Position numbers and translations under genes: made by a program. DNA of 64,000 nucleotides from UBA1563 sp041667115 (lineage in GTDB: Bacteria > Bacteroidota > Ignavibacteria > Ignavibacteriales > Ignavibacteriaceae): positions 67,940 through 131,939 of the forward strand of contig JBAYFO010000003.1 in assembly GCA_041667115.1 (NCBI GenBank). Reading direction: 5' to 3'. Below are positions 45,165 through 53,074 of this stretch, piece after piece. The notes below the pieces were generated by a model. That model saw only the letters and a list, made by a program, of their open reading frames with translations. It was not told the DNA's origin and did no database searches. Positions within the stretch are counted from its first letter, which is position 1. Every line of letters starts with the position of its first letter.

Positions 45165-46349
45165 ATGGAACGCGCCAAACAAATTCTTGCCCTCGCAAAA
45201 AAATATGAACAGTACACCGCAGAAAATCTCTCGAAGCTTATCAAATTAAAATCGCTCAGTACCCAAGAAAAAGATGTCATCTATGAATTGAAACGCATGA
45301 TGGAAGAAGCCGGATTCGATGAAGTGAAAATTGACGGGCTCGGTAATATCATCGGAAGAATCGGGAATGGGAAAAAAGTAATTGCAATAGACGGACACAT
45401 TGATACTGTTGATTTAGGGAATTTGCAAAACTGGAATTTCGATCCGCTTGGTGGCGAAATAAAAGATGGTTTTGTTCACGGACGCGGAAGCGTTGACCAA
45501 AAAGGCGGACCAATTGCTGCTATTACTGCCGGAAGAATTTTGAAGGAACTCGGTTTAACAAATGATATTACGTTACTTGTCACGGGAACGGTGATGGAAG
45601 AAGATTGCGACGGCTTGTGTTGGAAATATCTTGTTGAAGAAGAAAATGTTCGACCTGATTGCGTCATCGTTACCGAACCAACGAACATGAATATCTATCG
45701 CGGACACCGCGGAAGAATGGAGATTGTTGTTTCGTTTTTCGGAGTTTCTGCTCATGGGTCAGCCCCGGAAAGAGGAAAGAACGCTATTTATATGGCTTCA
45801 CGCGCTGCTCTGGAAATTGAAAAATTAAATGAACGTTTAGCCTTTGATGAATTTCTCGGCAAAGGCTCGGTTACAATTTCCGAATTTGTTTCTTCAAGTC
45901 CTTCGCTTTGTGCTGTTGCCGATTTTGCAAAAATTCATCTCGATAGAAGATTAACCTGGGGCGAAAACAAAGAACTGGCTGTAAAGCAGGTTGAAGAAAT
46001 TGTAAAAGATATGAATGCTAAAGTTGAAGTTCTATATTACGATGAAACAGCTTTCACCGGCTTGAAATATGGTATGGAAAAATATTATCCCACTTGGAAA
46101 CTTGAAGAAAGCCACCCGGTGATTCAAACCGGAATAAAAACTTTTACTGATTTGTTTAATGAAAAACCTCTTGTTGATAAATGGACTTTTTCAACAAACG
46201 GAATTTCAATTAATGGAATGTATGGAATACCGGTGATCGGATTTGGTCCCGGCAATGAAGTAATGGCGCACGCGCCGAATGAGAAAGTGCCGGTTGAACA
46301 TTTGGTGAAAGCTAGTGCTTTCTATGCATTGTTTTGTGAAATGTATTAA
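45165..46349 (+). CDS. ygeY: YgeY-like M20 peptidase/amidohydrolase
   Basis: A 394-residue M20 metallopeptidase family protein. Metal and catalytic residues are visible in AIDGHIDTVDLG (His, Asp), MEEDCDGL (Glu-Glu catalytic base and ligand) and VTEPTNMNIYRGHRGRMEI, with a late histidine in VMAHAPNEKVP. An in-frame start at 45126 would add 13 residues; ATG 45165 with SD CGGGAA is preferred. YgeY acts with YgeX and YgeW on acyclic purine ring fragments; exact substrate unproven here. Confidence 0.9.
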   Translation: MERAKQILALAKKYEQYTAENLSKLIKLKSLSTQEKDVIYELKRMMEEAGFDEVKIDGLGNIIGRIGNGKKVIAIDGHIDTVDLGNLQNWNFDPLGGEIKDGFVHGRGSVDQKGGPIAAITAGRILKELGLTNDITLLVTGTVMEEDCDGLCWKYLVEEENVRPDCVIVTEPTNMNIYRGHRGRMEIVVSFFGVSAHGSAPERGKNAIYMASRAALEIEKLNERLAFDEFLGKGSVTISEFVSSSPSLCAVADFAKIHLDRRLTWGENKELAVKQVEEIVKDMNAKVEVLYYDETAFTGLKYGMEKYYPTWKLEESHPVIQTGIKTFTDLFNEKPLVDKWTFSTNGISINGMYGIPVIGFGPGNEVMAHAPNEKVPVEHLVKASAFYALFCEMY

Positions 46350-46383
46350 AATTTAATTAGAAAAATAAATTCGGAGAAATATT

Positions 46384-47394
46384 ATGGTTTCAGATCTTTC
46401 AAAAAAACATTTTTTAACTGATGATGACTGGTCAAAGCAAGAACTTGACACGGCGTTTGAAGTAGCATTTGATTTAAAAAGAAAATTTGCAATGGGTGAA
46501 CCTCACCGTTTATTGCAGGACAAAACGTTGTTCGCAATTTTCTTTGAACAGTCAACCCGCACAAGAAACTCGATGGAAGCCGGTATGACGCAGCTCGGCG
46601 GACACGCACACGATTTAACGCCGGACAAAATGCAGATCACTCACGGTGAAGTTGCTAGAGACACGGCAATTATTCTTTCCCGTATGGGACACGGCATCGC
46701 ATGCAGAAATTGTTTTTACGGTGTTGGGAAAAAATATTTAGACGAACTCGCCGCGAACGCAACCGTTCCGGTAATGTCGTTGCAGGATGATGTTTATCAT
46801 CCTTTCCAAGGTTTAGCAGATTTGATGACCATCTTTGAACATTTTGGAAAAGATCCAAAGGGATTGAAAGTAACCGTATCCTGGGCTTACGCAGACACAC
46901 ACAGCAAGCCGCTTTCCGTTCCGCAAACGCAAATTCTTCTTTTTCCTCGTTATGGCATTGATGTTACCGTTGCGCATCCAAAGGAATTTCCGTTGAGCAA
47001 AAACATTGTTGATAAAGCTTACAAGAATGCTGCTGCCGGAGGCGGTTCGCTTAAATTCACAAATAATATGGATGAAGCTTTTGAAGGCGCTCACATCGTC
47101 ATTCCCAAAAACTGGGGCGGCTTCGGTTTTTATGATGTTGATCAATATTTACAAAATGAAACCGAATGTAAAAAAGAAATGAAAGGCAATCTCGATAAAT
47201 ATAAATCGTGGATTTGCGATGACAAACGAATTAAACTCGCAGACAAAAATGTGAAGTTGATGCATGCTTTACCCGCAGATCGTGGTAATGAAGTGACAGA
47301 TGAAATTTTAGATAATCCCGACATTTCAATTGTTTTTGACGAAGCGGAAAATCGCTTGCATACGGCAAAAGCAATAATGGCACTAACGATGTGA
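46384..47394 (+). CDS. ygeW: YgeW-like knotted carbamoyltransferase
   Basis: A 336-residue carbamoyltransferase. The carbamoyl-phosphate loop is FFEQSTRTRNSMEAGM (about residues 55-70), GVARD-type block HGEVARDTAIILSRMG follows, and the late HALPADRGNEVTDE (near 297) fits the knotted branch of the family. In purine catabolism it would run toward carbamoyl phosphate, feeding a carbamate kinase to make ATP; no carbamate kinase gene is in the window. It lies 35 bp after ygeY. Confidence 0.92.
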   Translation: MVSDLSKKHFLTDDDWSKQELDTAFEVAFDLKRKFAMGEPHRLLQDKTLFAIFFEQSTRTRNSMEAGMTQLGGHAHDLTPDKMQITHGEVARDTAIILSRMGHGIACRNCFYGVGKKYLDELAANATVPVMSLQDDVYHPFQGLADLMTIFEHFGKDPKGLKVTVSWAYADTHSKPLSVPQTQILLFPRYGIDVTVAHPKEFPLSKNIVDKAYKNAAAGGGSLKFTNNMDEAFEGAHIVIPKNWGGFGFYDVDQYLQNETECKKEMKGNLDKYKSWICDDKRIKLADKNVKLMHALPADRGNEVTDEILDNPDISIVFDEAENRLHTAKAIMALTM

Positions 47395-47467
47395 CCTCGG
47401 CTTCGCTCGGTCTTATTTATTATACAAAATAGATCATGAGTTGTCAATCAGAAACAAACCTTTCGCG

Positions 47468-47493
47468 TCATCTCGAGCGAAGTCGAGAGATGA
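47468..47493. repeat. REP-like palindrome TCATCTCGA...TCGAGAGATGA
   Basis: The two arms pair with one 2-base bulge around GCGAAG. This is the kind of intergenic element common in Bacteroidota-group genomes. Related words occur at 47396-47416 (CTCGGCTTCGCTCGG) and 48584-48609. Confidence 0.6.
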
Positions 47494-47511
47494 GGGTGCG
47501 GCCAAAATAAA

Positions 47512-47628
47512 ATGGCAGCCTGGGTTTACATATTAAAATGTGCCGGTGAAAGTTATTATACTGGTTGTACGACTAATCTGGAACAAAGAATAGCTCAACA
47601 CAAAGCGGGTTTCTTTGAGAATAGTTAG
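47512..47628 (+). pseudogene. GIY-YIG nuclease, 5' remnant
   Basis: From ATG 47512 the frame reads MAAWVYILKCAGESYYTGCTTNLEQRIAQHKAGFFENS then stop. This is the GIY-YIG domain start of small YhbQ-like nucleases (normally about 80-100 residues), cut after about 35 residues. The matching C-terminal half lies at 48441-48611. A gene for a small membrane protein occupies the space between. Confidence 0.7.
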
Positions 47629-47654
47629 GTTGATTTTAAAAGGAGTATCAAAAA

Positions 47655-48338
47655 TTGGAAGATGGTATTTCAAAAAAATATAGCACTTATAATACCAGTC
47701 AATTGGAACAAGTTTTACGAGATATTGATAGGGATAAATACCCTGAAAGAGTCTTGATAGCTGAAATGGAATTGGCAAAAAAAATCGGTTTTAATAATTA
47801 CGATGAATATAAGGAATTTACAAAAAATGGCTTTCGTGCTGTTATAGATTATGCACAATATCCATCAAAAAAAATATTATTAAATCTTGATTGGTCCGAA
47901 TATTTTCCTAGTATAATTCTTAAGTTGTTGTCAATTATTGTCTTTGCATATTACATTAATTACAAATTATTCGTTTACGATTTACATATCATTTCAAATA
48001 CGTATATGATTATGTTTTTTATAACGATCGCATTTGTAAGTATTATAAAATCAATATTTTATTTCCTTGAGAACAAAAATAGTTTTTATGAATTAAAAGG
48101 AGAAAGTATAATCATTTGTAAAAATGAGGATATTTTCATCTATAACCTTTCTGAGATAAAAGATGTTATTATTATGAAGCCTTATTTTTTTGAAATATTT
48201 AAAATAAAGTTTAATGATGATGAGTTAAAAATCAACATATTAACTCCCAATTATAAAGAACTGAAATTAAGTTTATTAGATTTTCTGAAAAAGAAAATTA
48301 AAAATCACGATTTGATATTAGATGAGATATCGACCTAA
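47655..48338 (+). CDS. hypothetical two-helix membrane protein, probably inserted
   Basis: A 227-residue protein I do not recognise. The first 75 residues are polar and helical (SQLEQVLRDIDRDKYPERVLIAEMELAKKIGF), then two membrane helices (about 85-135), then a soluble beta-rich tail resembling a PH-like domain. The start is TTG with AAAGGAG 9 bases upstream. It is very AT-rich and sits exactly where the GIY-YIG gene is broken, so it probably entered by insertion. Immunity or bacteriophage-exclusion roles are conceivable but not supported. Confidence 0.6.
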   Translation: MEDGISKKYSTYNTSQLEQVLRDIDRDKYPERVLIAEMELAKKIGFNNYDEYKEFTKNGFRAVIDYAQYPSKKILLNLDWSEYFPSIILKLLSIIVFAYYINYKLFVYDLHIISNTYMIMFFITIAFVSIIKSIFYFLENKNSFYELKGESIIICKNEDIFIYNLSEIKDVIIMKPYFFEIFKIKFNDDELKINILTPNYKELKLSLLDFLKKKIKNHDLILDEIST

Positions 48339-48440
48339 CACGCAAATCAACCGGACGCCCTTTTCAATGCGGCATTTGTGCGGTTTTTAGTATTAGTGAA
48401 AAATGTAAAGTTACAGTTCGGCAGTAATGTATTAAACTAA

Positions 48441-48611
48441 ATTGTTGATATCGCTCAAGCAATAGTTTGTGAAAAAAAATTAAAGAACTGGAGTCATAAA
48501 AAGAAAGAAGCTTTGATCAAAGGAAATTTTGAAATGCTTCATACTCTTTCTGAATGTATGAATAATACTCATTATAAAAATAACCCCTCGACTTCGCTCG
48601 GCGTGACGGAG
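48441..48611 (+). pseudogene. GIY-YIG nuclease, 3' remnant, in frame with the next gene
   Basis: After TAA at 48438-48440 the frame reads IVDIAQAIVCEKKLKNWSHKKK followed by EALIKGNFEMLHTLSEC, the C-terminal pattern of YhbQ-like GIY-YIG proteins (an EKQIKGWSRKKKEALI-type block). It then passes through a REP-like element and continues without a stop into the threonine synthase-like frame. It lacks the N-terminal half, which is at 47512-47628. Confidence 0.65.
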
Positions 48612-49850
48612 AAAAGGGAATCGCATCCAAACAACTCCGATTTCAAATATCTTTGCAGCGAATGTGGAAGACAGTATGAAATCACCAAGGATTTGATGCT
48701 GTGTCCCGCGTGCCGTGAAGAAAATCTTGAAGGAAAACCTTTAAAAGGAATTCTTAAAGTCAAACTTCCCGAAGCACTCCGGAATTCAAAAAGTGAAAAT
48801 GACCTGTTTGACATACACGATTATCTGCCGGTAGAGAAAGAATTTTTCCCTAACCTTCCTGTCGGGAACACTCCCCTTATTCATGCGAATAATTTTAAAA
48901 GTGAGTTCGGTTTTGAGAACGTTTATTTAAAATTCGATGGCGCAAATCCAACCGGATCTTATAAAGATAGAGCATCATTTCTTGTTTCTGCTTTCGCAAA
49001 GAAATTTGGTTTGCATGAAATTGTTCTCGCATCAACGGGAAATGCCGCATCATCAATGGCGGGTATTGCTGCGGCAGCCGGACAAAAAGCATTTATCTTT
49101 ATGCCATCAACCGCACCGAAAGCAAAGCTTGTTCAATGTTTGCAGTATGGCGCAACTTTGATTCCGATACAAGGTGATTACGATAAAGCATTTGATCTTT
49201 CGCTAAAGTTTTCAGAACAAACGGGATTCTTAAACAGAAACACTGCTTACAATCCAATGACGATTGAAGGGAAAAAAACTTCTTCCTTCGAATTAGTTTC
49301 GCAACTAAAAAATATTGATTATGTTTTTCTTCCTGCCGGTGATGGCGTTGTGTTGAGTGGTGTGATCAAAGGATTTCTCGATTTGCGGTTTATCGGACTG
49401 ATAAAAAATTTACCGAAGATCATTGCAGTGCAGGCAGAAGGAAGCCGGTTTCTTTTTGATGCTTTTCATTTTAACAAGTGGGATTTGCAGTACAAAGCCG
49501 ATACCGTAGCTGATTCCATTTCAGTGAACGTTGCGCGAAATGGTTATTGCGCGGTTGCAGATTTAAAAGCCGCAAACGGCGATGCTGTTTTGGTTTCTGA
49601 TGATGAAATTCTTTCTGCACAAAAAATACTTTCACAAAGAACCGGATTATTTTGTGAACCTTCTTCGGCGGCTTCGTTTGCGGGTTTGTTGAAGATGAAA
49701 GAAACAATTTCAAAAGATGCAACGGTTATTTGTCTTTTAACCGGACACGGATTGAAAGACATTGATTCGGCAATTAAAAAAGTTAATTTTCCAAAAACTT
49801 TTCCTCCGGATTTAGAAATTATTTCTGAAGCATTAAAACTGAACAATTAA
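48534..49850 (+). CDS. threonine synthase-like PLP enzyme
   Basis: A 438-residue fold-type II PLP enzyme. The PLP lysine is K144 (NPTGSYKDRAS), the phosphate loop is STGNAASSMAG, and a zinc-ribbon-like C-x2-C...C-x2-C occurs at 41-60. That arrangement is the threonine synthase pattern, but its neighbours are purine catabolism genes, so it may act on a diaminopropionate- or serine-like fragment instead. The start is uncertain: ATG 48534 has SD AAAGGA, but residues 1-30 come from the GIY-YIG remnant and a REP element, so the real N-terminus may be further in. Confidence 0.75.
   Translation: MLHTLSECMNNTHYKNNPSTSLGVTEKRESHPNNSDFKYLCSECGRQYEITKDLMLCPACREENLEGKPLKGILKVKLPEALRNSKSENDLFDIHDYLPVEKEFFPNLPVGNTPLIHANNFKSEFGFENVYLKFDGANPTGSYKDRASFLVSAFAKKFGLHEIVLASTGNAASSMAGIAAAAGQKAFIFMPSTAPKAKLVQCLQYGATLIPIQGDYDKAFDLSLKFSEQTGFLNRNTAYNPMTIEGKKTSSFELVSQLKNIDYVFLPAGDGVVLSGVIKGFLDLRFIGLIKNLPKIIAVQAEGSRFLFDAFHFNKWDLQYKADTVADSISVNVARNGYCAVADLKAANGDAVLVSDDEILSAQKILSQRTGLFCEPSSAASFAGLLKMKETISKDATVICLLTGHGLKDIDSAIKKVNFPKTFPPDLEIISEALKLNN
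48584..48609. repeat. REP-like element CCCCTCGACTTCGCTCGG
   Basis: A copy of the CTCGACTTCGCTCGG-type element lies inside the frame that begins the threonine synthase-like gene, encoding NPSTSLGVTE. Such elements usually sit at or just past gene ends, which supports its origin as the tail of the GIY-YIG gene. Confidence 0.65.
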
Positions 49851-49851
49851 A

Positions 49852-50472
49852 ATGAGCGGCAATCACTATTCGGGAATTCTTCTAGCTGCCGGAAATTCAT
49901 CCCGGATGAATAAGTGGAAAATTGAAATCGAAATTCAAAATGTTCCGTTGCTTTTTCATTCATTACAAAAATTGGTTTCCGTTTGTGATGAAGTTGTTGT
50001 TGTTGGCGGTTGTAACTTTGACAAATTAGTTGAGCTGATTGAAAAAAATAATCTTGTTGACACAAAAAACATACAAGTAATTTGTAACCGGCAATATCAA
50101 GACGGAATGTTCTCGTCAATTAAAACCGGCGCTGAGAACGCACAACATGGAAATATAATTATTGCCCTGGCAGATATGCCTTTCATTTCAATTGAAACAT
50201 ACCATTTGATGAAGGCAAAATTTGAAGATGAGACACAATACGATTTCATTCAACCGGCAGTACTGCTTGAAAACGGAAAACGGAAAAAAGGGCATCCGAT
50301 TTTAGCTAACGAGAAAATTAAGTCGGCTATTAAAAAGGAAGACAGCGCCTCAACCCTGCGTGATGTTTTGAAAAAGTTTTCAGGAAATTCTTTTTTAAGT
50401 GAAGATTTAGGAATCGGTTTCGATATCGACACCGAAGCAGATTTAGTGAATGCAGAAAAATTATTTTATTAA
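49852..50472 (+). CDS. mocA: MocA-like molybdenum cofactor cytidylyltransferase
   Basis: A 206-residue MobA-like nucleotidyltransferase. The nucleotide loop is LLAAGNSSRMNKWK (about 10-23), with IIALADMPFIS near 102 and a late KGHPILAN. It resembles MocA/YgfJ, which attaches CMP to molybdopterin for xanthine dehydrogenase-type enzymes. The G of the usual RMG motif is replaced by N. It starts 1 base after the threonine synthase-like stop, so it belongs to this operon. Confidence 0.8.
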   Translation: MSGNHYSGILLAAGNSSRMNKWKIEIEIQNVPLLFHSLQKLVSVCDEVVVVGGCNFDKLVELIEKNNLVDTKNIQVICNRQYQDGMFSSIKTGAENAQHGNIIIALADMPFISIETYHLMKAKFEDETQYDFIQPAVLLENGKRKKGHPILANEKIKSAIKKEDSASTLRDVLKKFSGNSFLSEDLGIGFDIDTEADLVNAEKLFY

Positions 50473-50492
50473 AAATGTAATAAGGAACTCTC

Positions 50493-51962
50493 ATGATCAA
50501 CTTGCAAAGAAACGACAAAGCGCGTAAAAACAATATTCAACGCTGTAAAGAAAAAGGAATTGTTATTCCAACCTTTGAACAAATGAAACACCCGGAAAAA
50601 ACTCCTGCAAAAATTAAAGAACAACTTAAGCAAGTCGGTTTATGGGATGTCAATGCTCTCAATCTTTTCAGAATAACATGGAAGAATGAACCGAAAGAAT
50701 TCGGTGGCGGTTTCGGCGGTGTAAATTATGTTGAATTTCCTTCTTCGTTAACAGGAGTAAAAGCAAAAATTATTGGAATCTCCGGAAAATATTTCCCCAC
50801 CGGCGCGCACAAAGTCGGCGCAACATTCGGCTGTTTAGCGCCATCACTTGTTACGGGAAATTTTGACTCGACCTGGCAGAAAGCTGTTTGGCCTTCAACT
50901 GGAAATTTTTGCCGCGGTGGTGCGTTTAACTCTGCATTACTAGGCTGCGAATCAATCGCAATTCTTCCTGAAGAGATGAGCAAAGAGAGATTTGATTGGT
51001 TAAAAAATCTTGCCGGCGAAGTTATTGCAACTCCCGGCTGCGAAAGCAATGTAAAAGAAATCTTTGACAAATGCTGGGAATTGAAAGCAACGCGGAAAGA
51101 TGTATTAATTTTTAATCAGTTTGAAGAGTTCGGAAATTATCTGTGGCATTATGAAGTTACCGCCAGCGCAGTTGAAGAAGTTTTTGAAGCAATGAAAAAA
51201 TCGTTGGGCGGAAAATTAAGATTAGCCGGTTATATTTCTTCCACCGGTTCTGCCGGAACGATAGCAGCGGGAGATTATTTAAAAGAAAAATATCCATCGT
51301 GCAAAATCGGCGCGAGTGAAGCTTTGCAATGTCCAACGCTTTTACTTAACGGATTCGGCGGACACCGCATCGAGGGTATCGGCGATAAACATGTTCCGTG
51401 GATTCACAACGTAAAAAACACCGATTTTGTTTTCGCGATCGATGATGAAGATTGCATGGAACTTTCCCGCTTGTTCAATGATGAAGAAGGAAAAAAATTC
51501 CTTTTGAAAGAAGGAATCGATGAACAAACAATTGCAAAACTTTCTGCTGCCGGAATTTCCGGAATAGCTAATGTGCTTTCTGCAATAAAGCTTGCAAAAT
51601 ATTACGAACTAAATGAGAACGATGTTATTTTCACCATCCTAACTGATTCGATGGAATTATACGGTTCGCGTCTTGAAGAAATGAATGATAAATATGGCAA
51701 GTATTCCGAACTTGATGCTGTGAAATCATTTCACAAATCATTGCAGGGACAAAGAACCGACAACATGCTTGAGTTGAATTATCAAGATAAAAAGCGGATT
51801 CACAATTTAAAATACTTTACTTGGATCGAACAACAACAGCGCGAGTTGAGTGAATTGAACGCTCAATGGAATGATGAAGAATACTGGAACAACACGCGTT
51901 CGTTAACTGGAAAAATTGATTCGTTGATTGAAGAATTTAACAGTGAAGTCGGAAATATATGA
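50493..51962 (+). CDS. fold-type II PLP-dependent lyase in the YgeX position
   Basis: A 489-residue enzyme of the cysteine synthase/tryptophan synthase beta superfamily. The PLP lysine is K107 in FPTGAHKVGATFG; ISSTGSAGTIAAGDYLKEKYP binds the PLP phosphate or substrate near 240. It is longer than typical diaminopropionate ammonia-lyase (about 400) and has an extra C-terminal 60 residues. Its place beside ygeY and ygeW suggests it splits 2,3-diaminopropionate or a similar amine to pyruvate and ammonia; substrate is inferred. It overlaps xdhC by 4 bases (ATGA). Confidence 0.75.
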   Translation: MINLQRNDKARKNNIQRCKEKGIVIPTFEQMKHPEKTPAKIKEQLKQVGLWDVNALNLFRITWKNEPKEFGGGFGGVNYVEFPSSLTGVKAKIIGISGKYFPTGAHKVGATFGCLAPSLVTGNFDSTWQKAVWPSTGNFCRGGAFNSALLGCESIAILPEEMSKERFDWLKNLAGEVIATPGCESNVKEIFDKCWELKATRKDVLIFNQFEEFGNYLWHYEVTASAVEEVFEAMKKSLGGKLRLAGYISSTGSAGTIAAGDYLKEKYPSCKIGASEALQCPTLLLNGFGGHRIEGIGDKHVPWIHNVKNTDFVFAIDDEDCMELSRLFNDEEGKKFLLKEGIDEQTIAKLSAAGISGIANVLSAIKLAKYYELNENDVIFTILTDSMELYGSRLEEMNDKYGKYSELDAVKSFHKSLQGQRTDNMLELNYQDKKRIHNLKYFTWIEQQQRELSELNAQWNDEEYWNNTRSLTGKIDSLIEEFNSEVGNI

Positions 51963-52828
51963 TAGAGATATTCCAAACCCTGCAAGACCGGATTAAAGAC
52001 AACAAACCATCTGTGTTAATTACAATTACAGAGGTAAAAGGAAGTAGTCCGGGAAGAGTTGGATTTAAAATGCTTGTGGGAGAAGAAGGAAGAGTTGCCG
52101 GAACCGTTGGCGGTGGCGGCGCTGAATTTCATATCATGAAGAAAGCACAAAAGCTTCTCGAAGAAAATGTTCAAAATTTTTCTGAAACCATTTTGCTGAC
52201 ACAGGATAAAAACGAAGGAGAAAAGATAAAAGTAAAGACCAAAGATGTTGCCCAGATGGATGCACTTTGTGGTGGTGAAATGAAAGTGTTTTACGAGGTT
52301 TTCCGCTATGAAAGAGTACTTTACATTTTTGGCGCCGGACATGTTGGGCAGGCAGTTGCAAAAATTGCGAGGCAGTTAAATTTTTATGTTGTCTTTATTG
52401 ATAACCGAAAAGAACTCTTAGCTGAATTGCACGACTCACTCTACAACAAGCAAATTTATTTTGATTTCACAAAACTTGCGGAAGCCGACAGAGCCTCTCT
52501 ACCGTTAGCTGAAAACGCCTTCACTCTTTTGGTTACTCATTTTCACTCTCACGATCTCGACGTTCTTAAATATCTGTATCGATGTTATCCTGAAATGAAA
52601 TACGTTGGAATGATCGGGTCAAAGAAAAAAGTGAAAGAATCAATTTTGAAATTGAAAGCCTCGTTTAAAGAAAATACTTCAATAGAAAATCTCTATTCAC
52701 CGGTCGGGCTTGATATTGGCGGTGAAACTCCAAACGAAATTGCTATCGGTATTCTTGCAGAAATTCAATCAATCATCTATAAAAAAGAAGCGAAACATTT
52801 TCGATTAAATTATTCTGAAATTGGTTAA
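51959..52828 (+). CDS. xdhC: XdhC-family molybdenum cofactor insertion protein
   Basis: A 289-residue two-domain protein: an N-terminal CoxI-type region (EVKGSSPGRVGFKMLVG, GTVGGGGAEF) and a C-terminal Rossmann domain (LYIFGAGHVGQAVAKIARQL; VTHFHSHDLDVLKYL; YVGMIGSKKKV; PVGLDIGGETPNEIAIGILAEI). XdhC binds the cofactor, oversees its sulfuration and inserts it into xanthine dehydrogenase-type hydroxylases. No such hydroxylase gene is in the window, so the target must be elsewhere or absent. Confidence 0.9.
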   Translation: MIEIFQTLQDRIKDNKPSVLITITEVKGSSPGRVGFKMLVGEEGRVAGTVGGGGAEFHIMKKAQKLLEENVQNFSETILLTQDKNEGEKIKVKTKDVAQMDALCGGEMKVFYEVFRYERVLYIFGAGHVGQAVAKIARQLNFYVVFIDNRKELLAELHDSLYNKQIYFDFTKLAEADRASLPLAENAFTLLVTHFHSHDLDVLKYLYRCYPEMKYVGMIGSKKKVKESILKLKASFKENTSIENLYSPVGLDIGGETPNEIAIGILAEIQSIIYKKEAKHFRLNYSEIG

Positions 52829-52839
52829 GTAGAAATCGC

Positions 52840-53073
52840 ATGAAAATATTTTTCGAATATCTCGGACTTTTACACATCAAGGAGATCAAAAACAAAAGTT
52901 TCCTTGATGTTGAACCAGGCAGTACGGCAGCAGATTTTATGACAAAACTTCAAATACGAAAAGAGCATCAGAAATTCATTTCCGTTTTTATCAACGATGA
53001 AGAGAAGTCGCGCCAAACTATTCTGAAAGAAAATGACAGAGTAAAATTATTTCTGCCAACCGGTGGCGGGTGA
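52840..53073 (+). CDS. ThiS/MoaD-family ubiquitin-like sulfur carrier
   Basis: A 77-residue beta-grasp protein ending in the reactive PTGGG tail, the site adenylated and thiocarboxylated by a ThiF-type enzyme. The hydrophobic pattern (KIFFEYLGLL, DRVKLFLP) fits MoaD/ThiS. Eleven bases after xdhC and immediately before thiF. Given its neighbours, sulfur donation to the Mo cofactor or its hydroxylase is as likely as thiamine synthesis, since no thiG, thiH or moaE is present. Confidence 0.8.
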   Translation: MKIFFEYLGLLHIKEIKNKSFLDVEPGSTAADFMTKLQIRKEHQKFISVFINDEEKSRQTILKENDRVKLFLPTGGG

Positions 53074-53074
53074 A

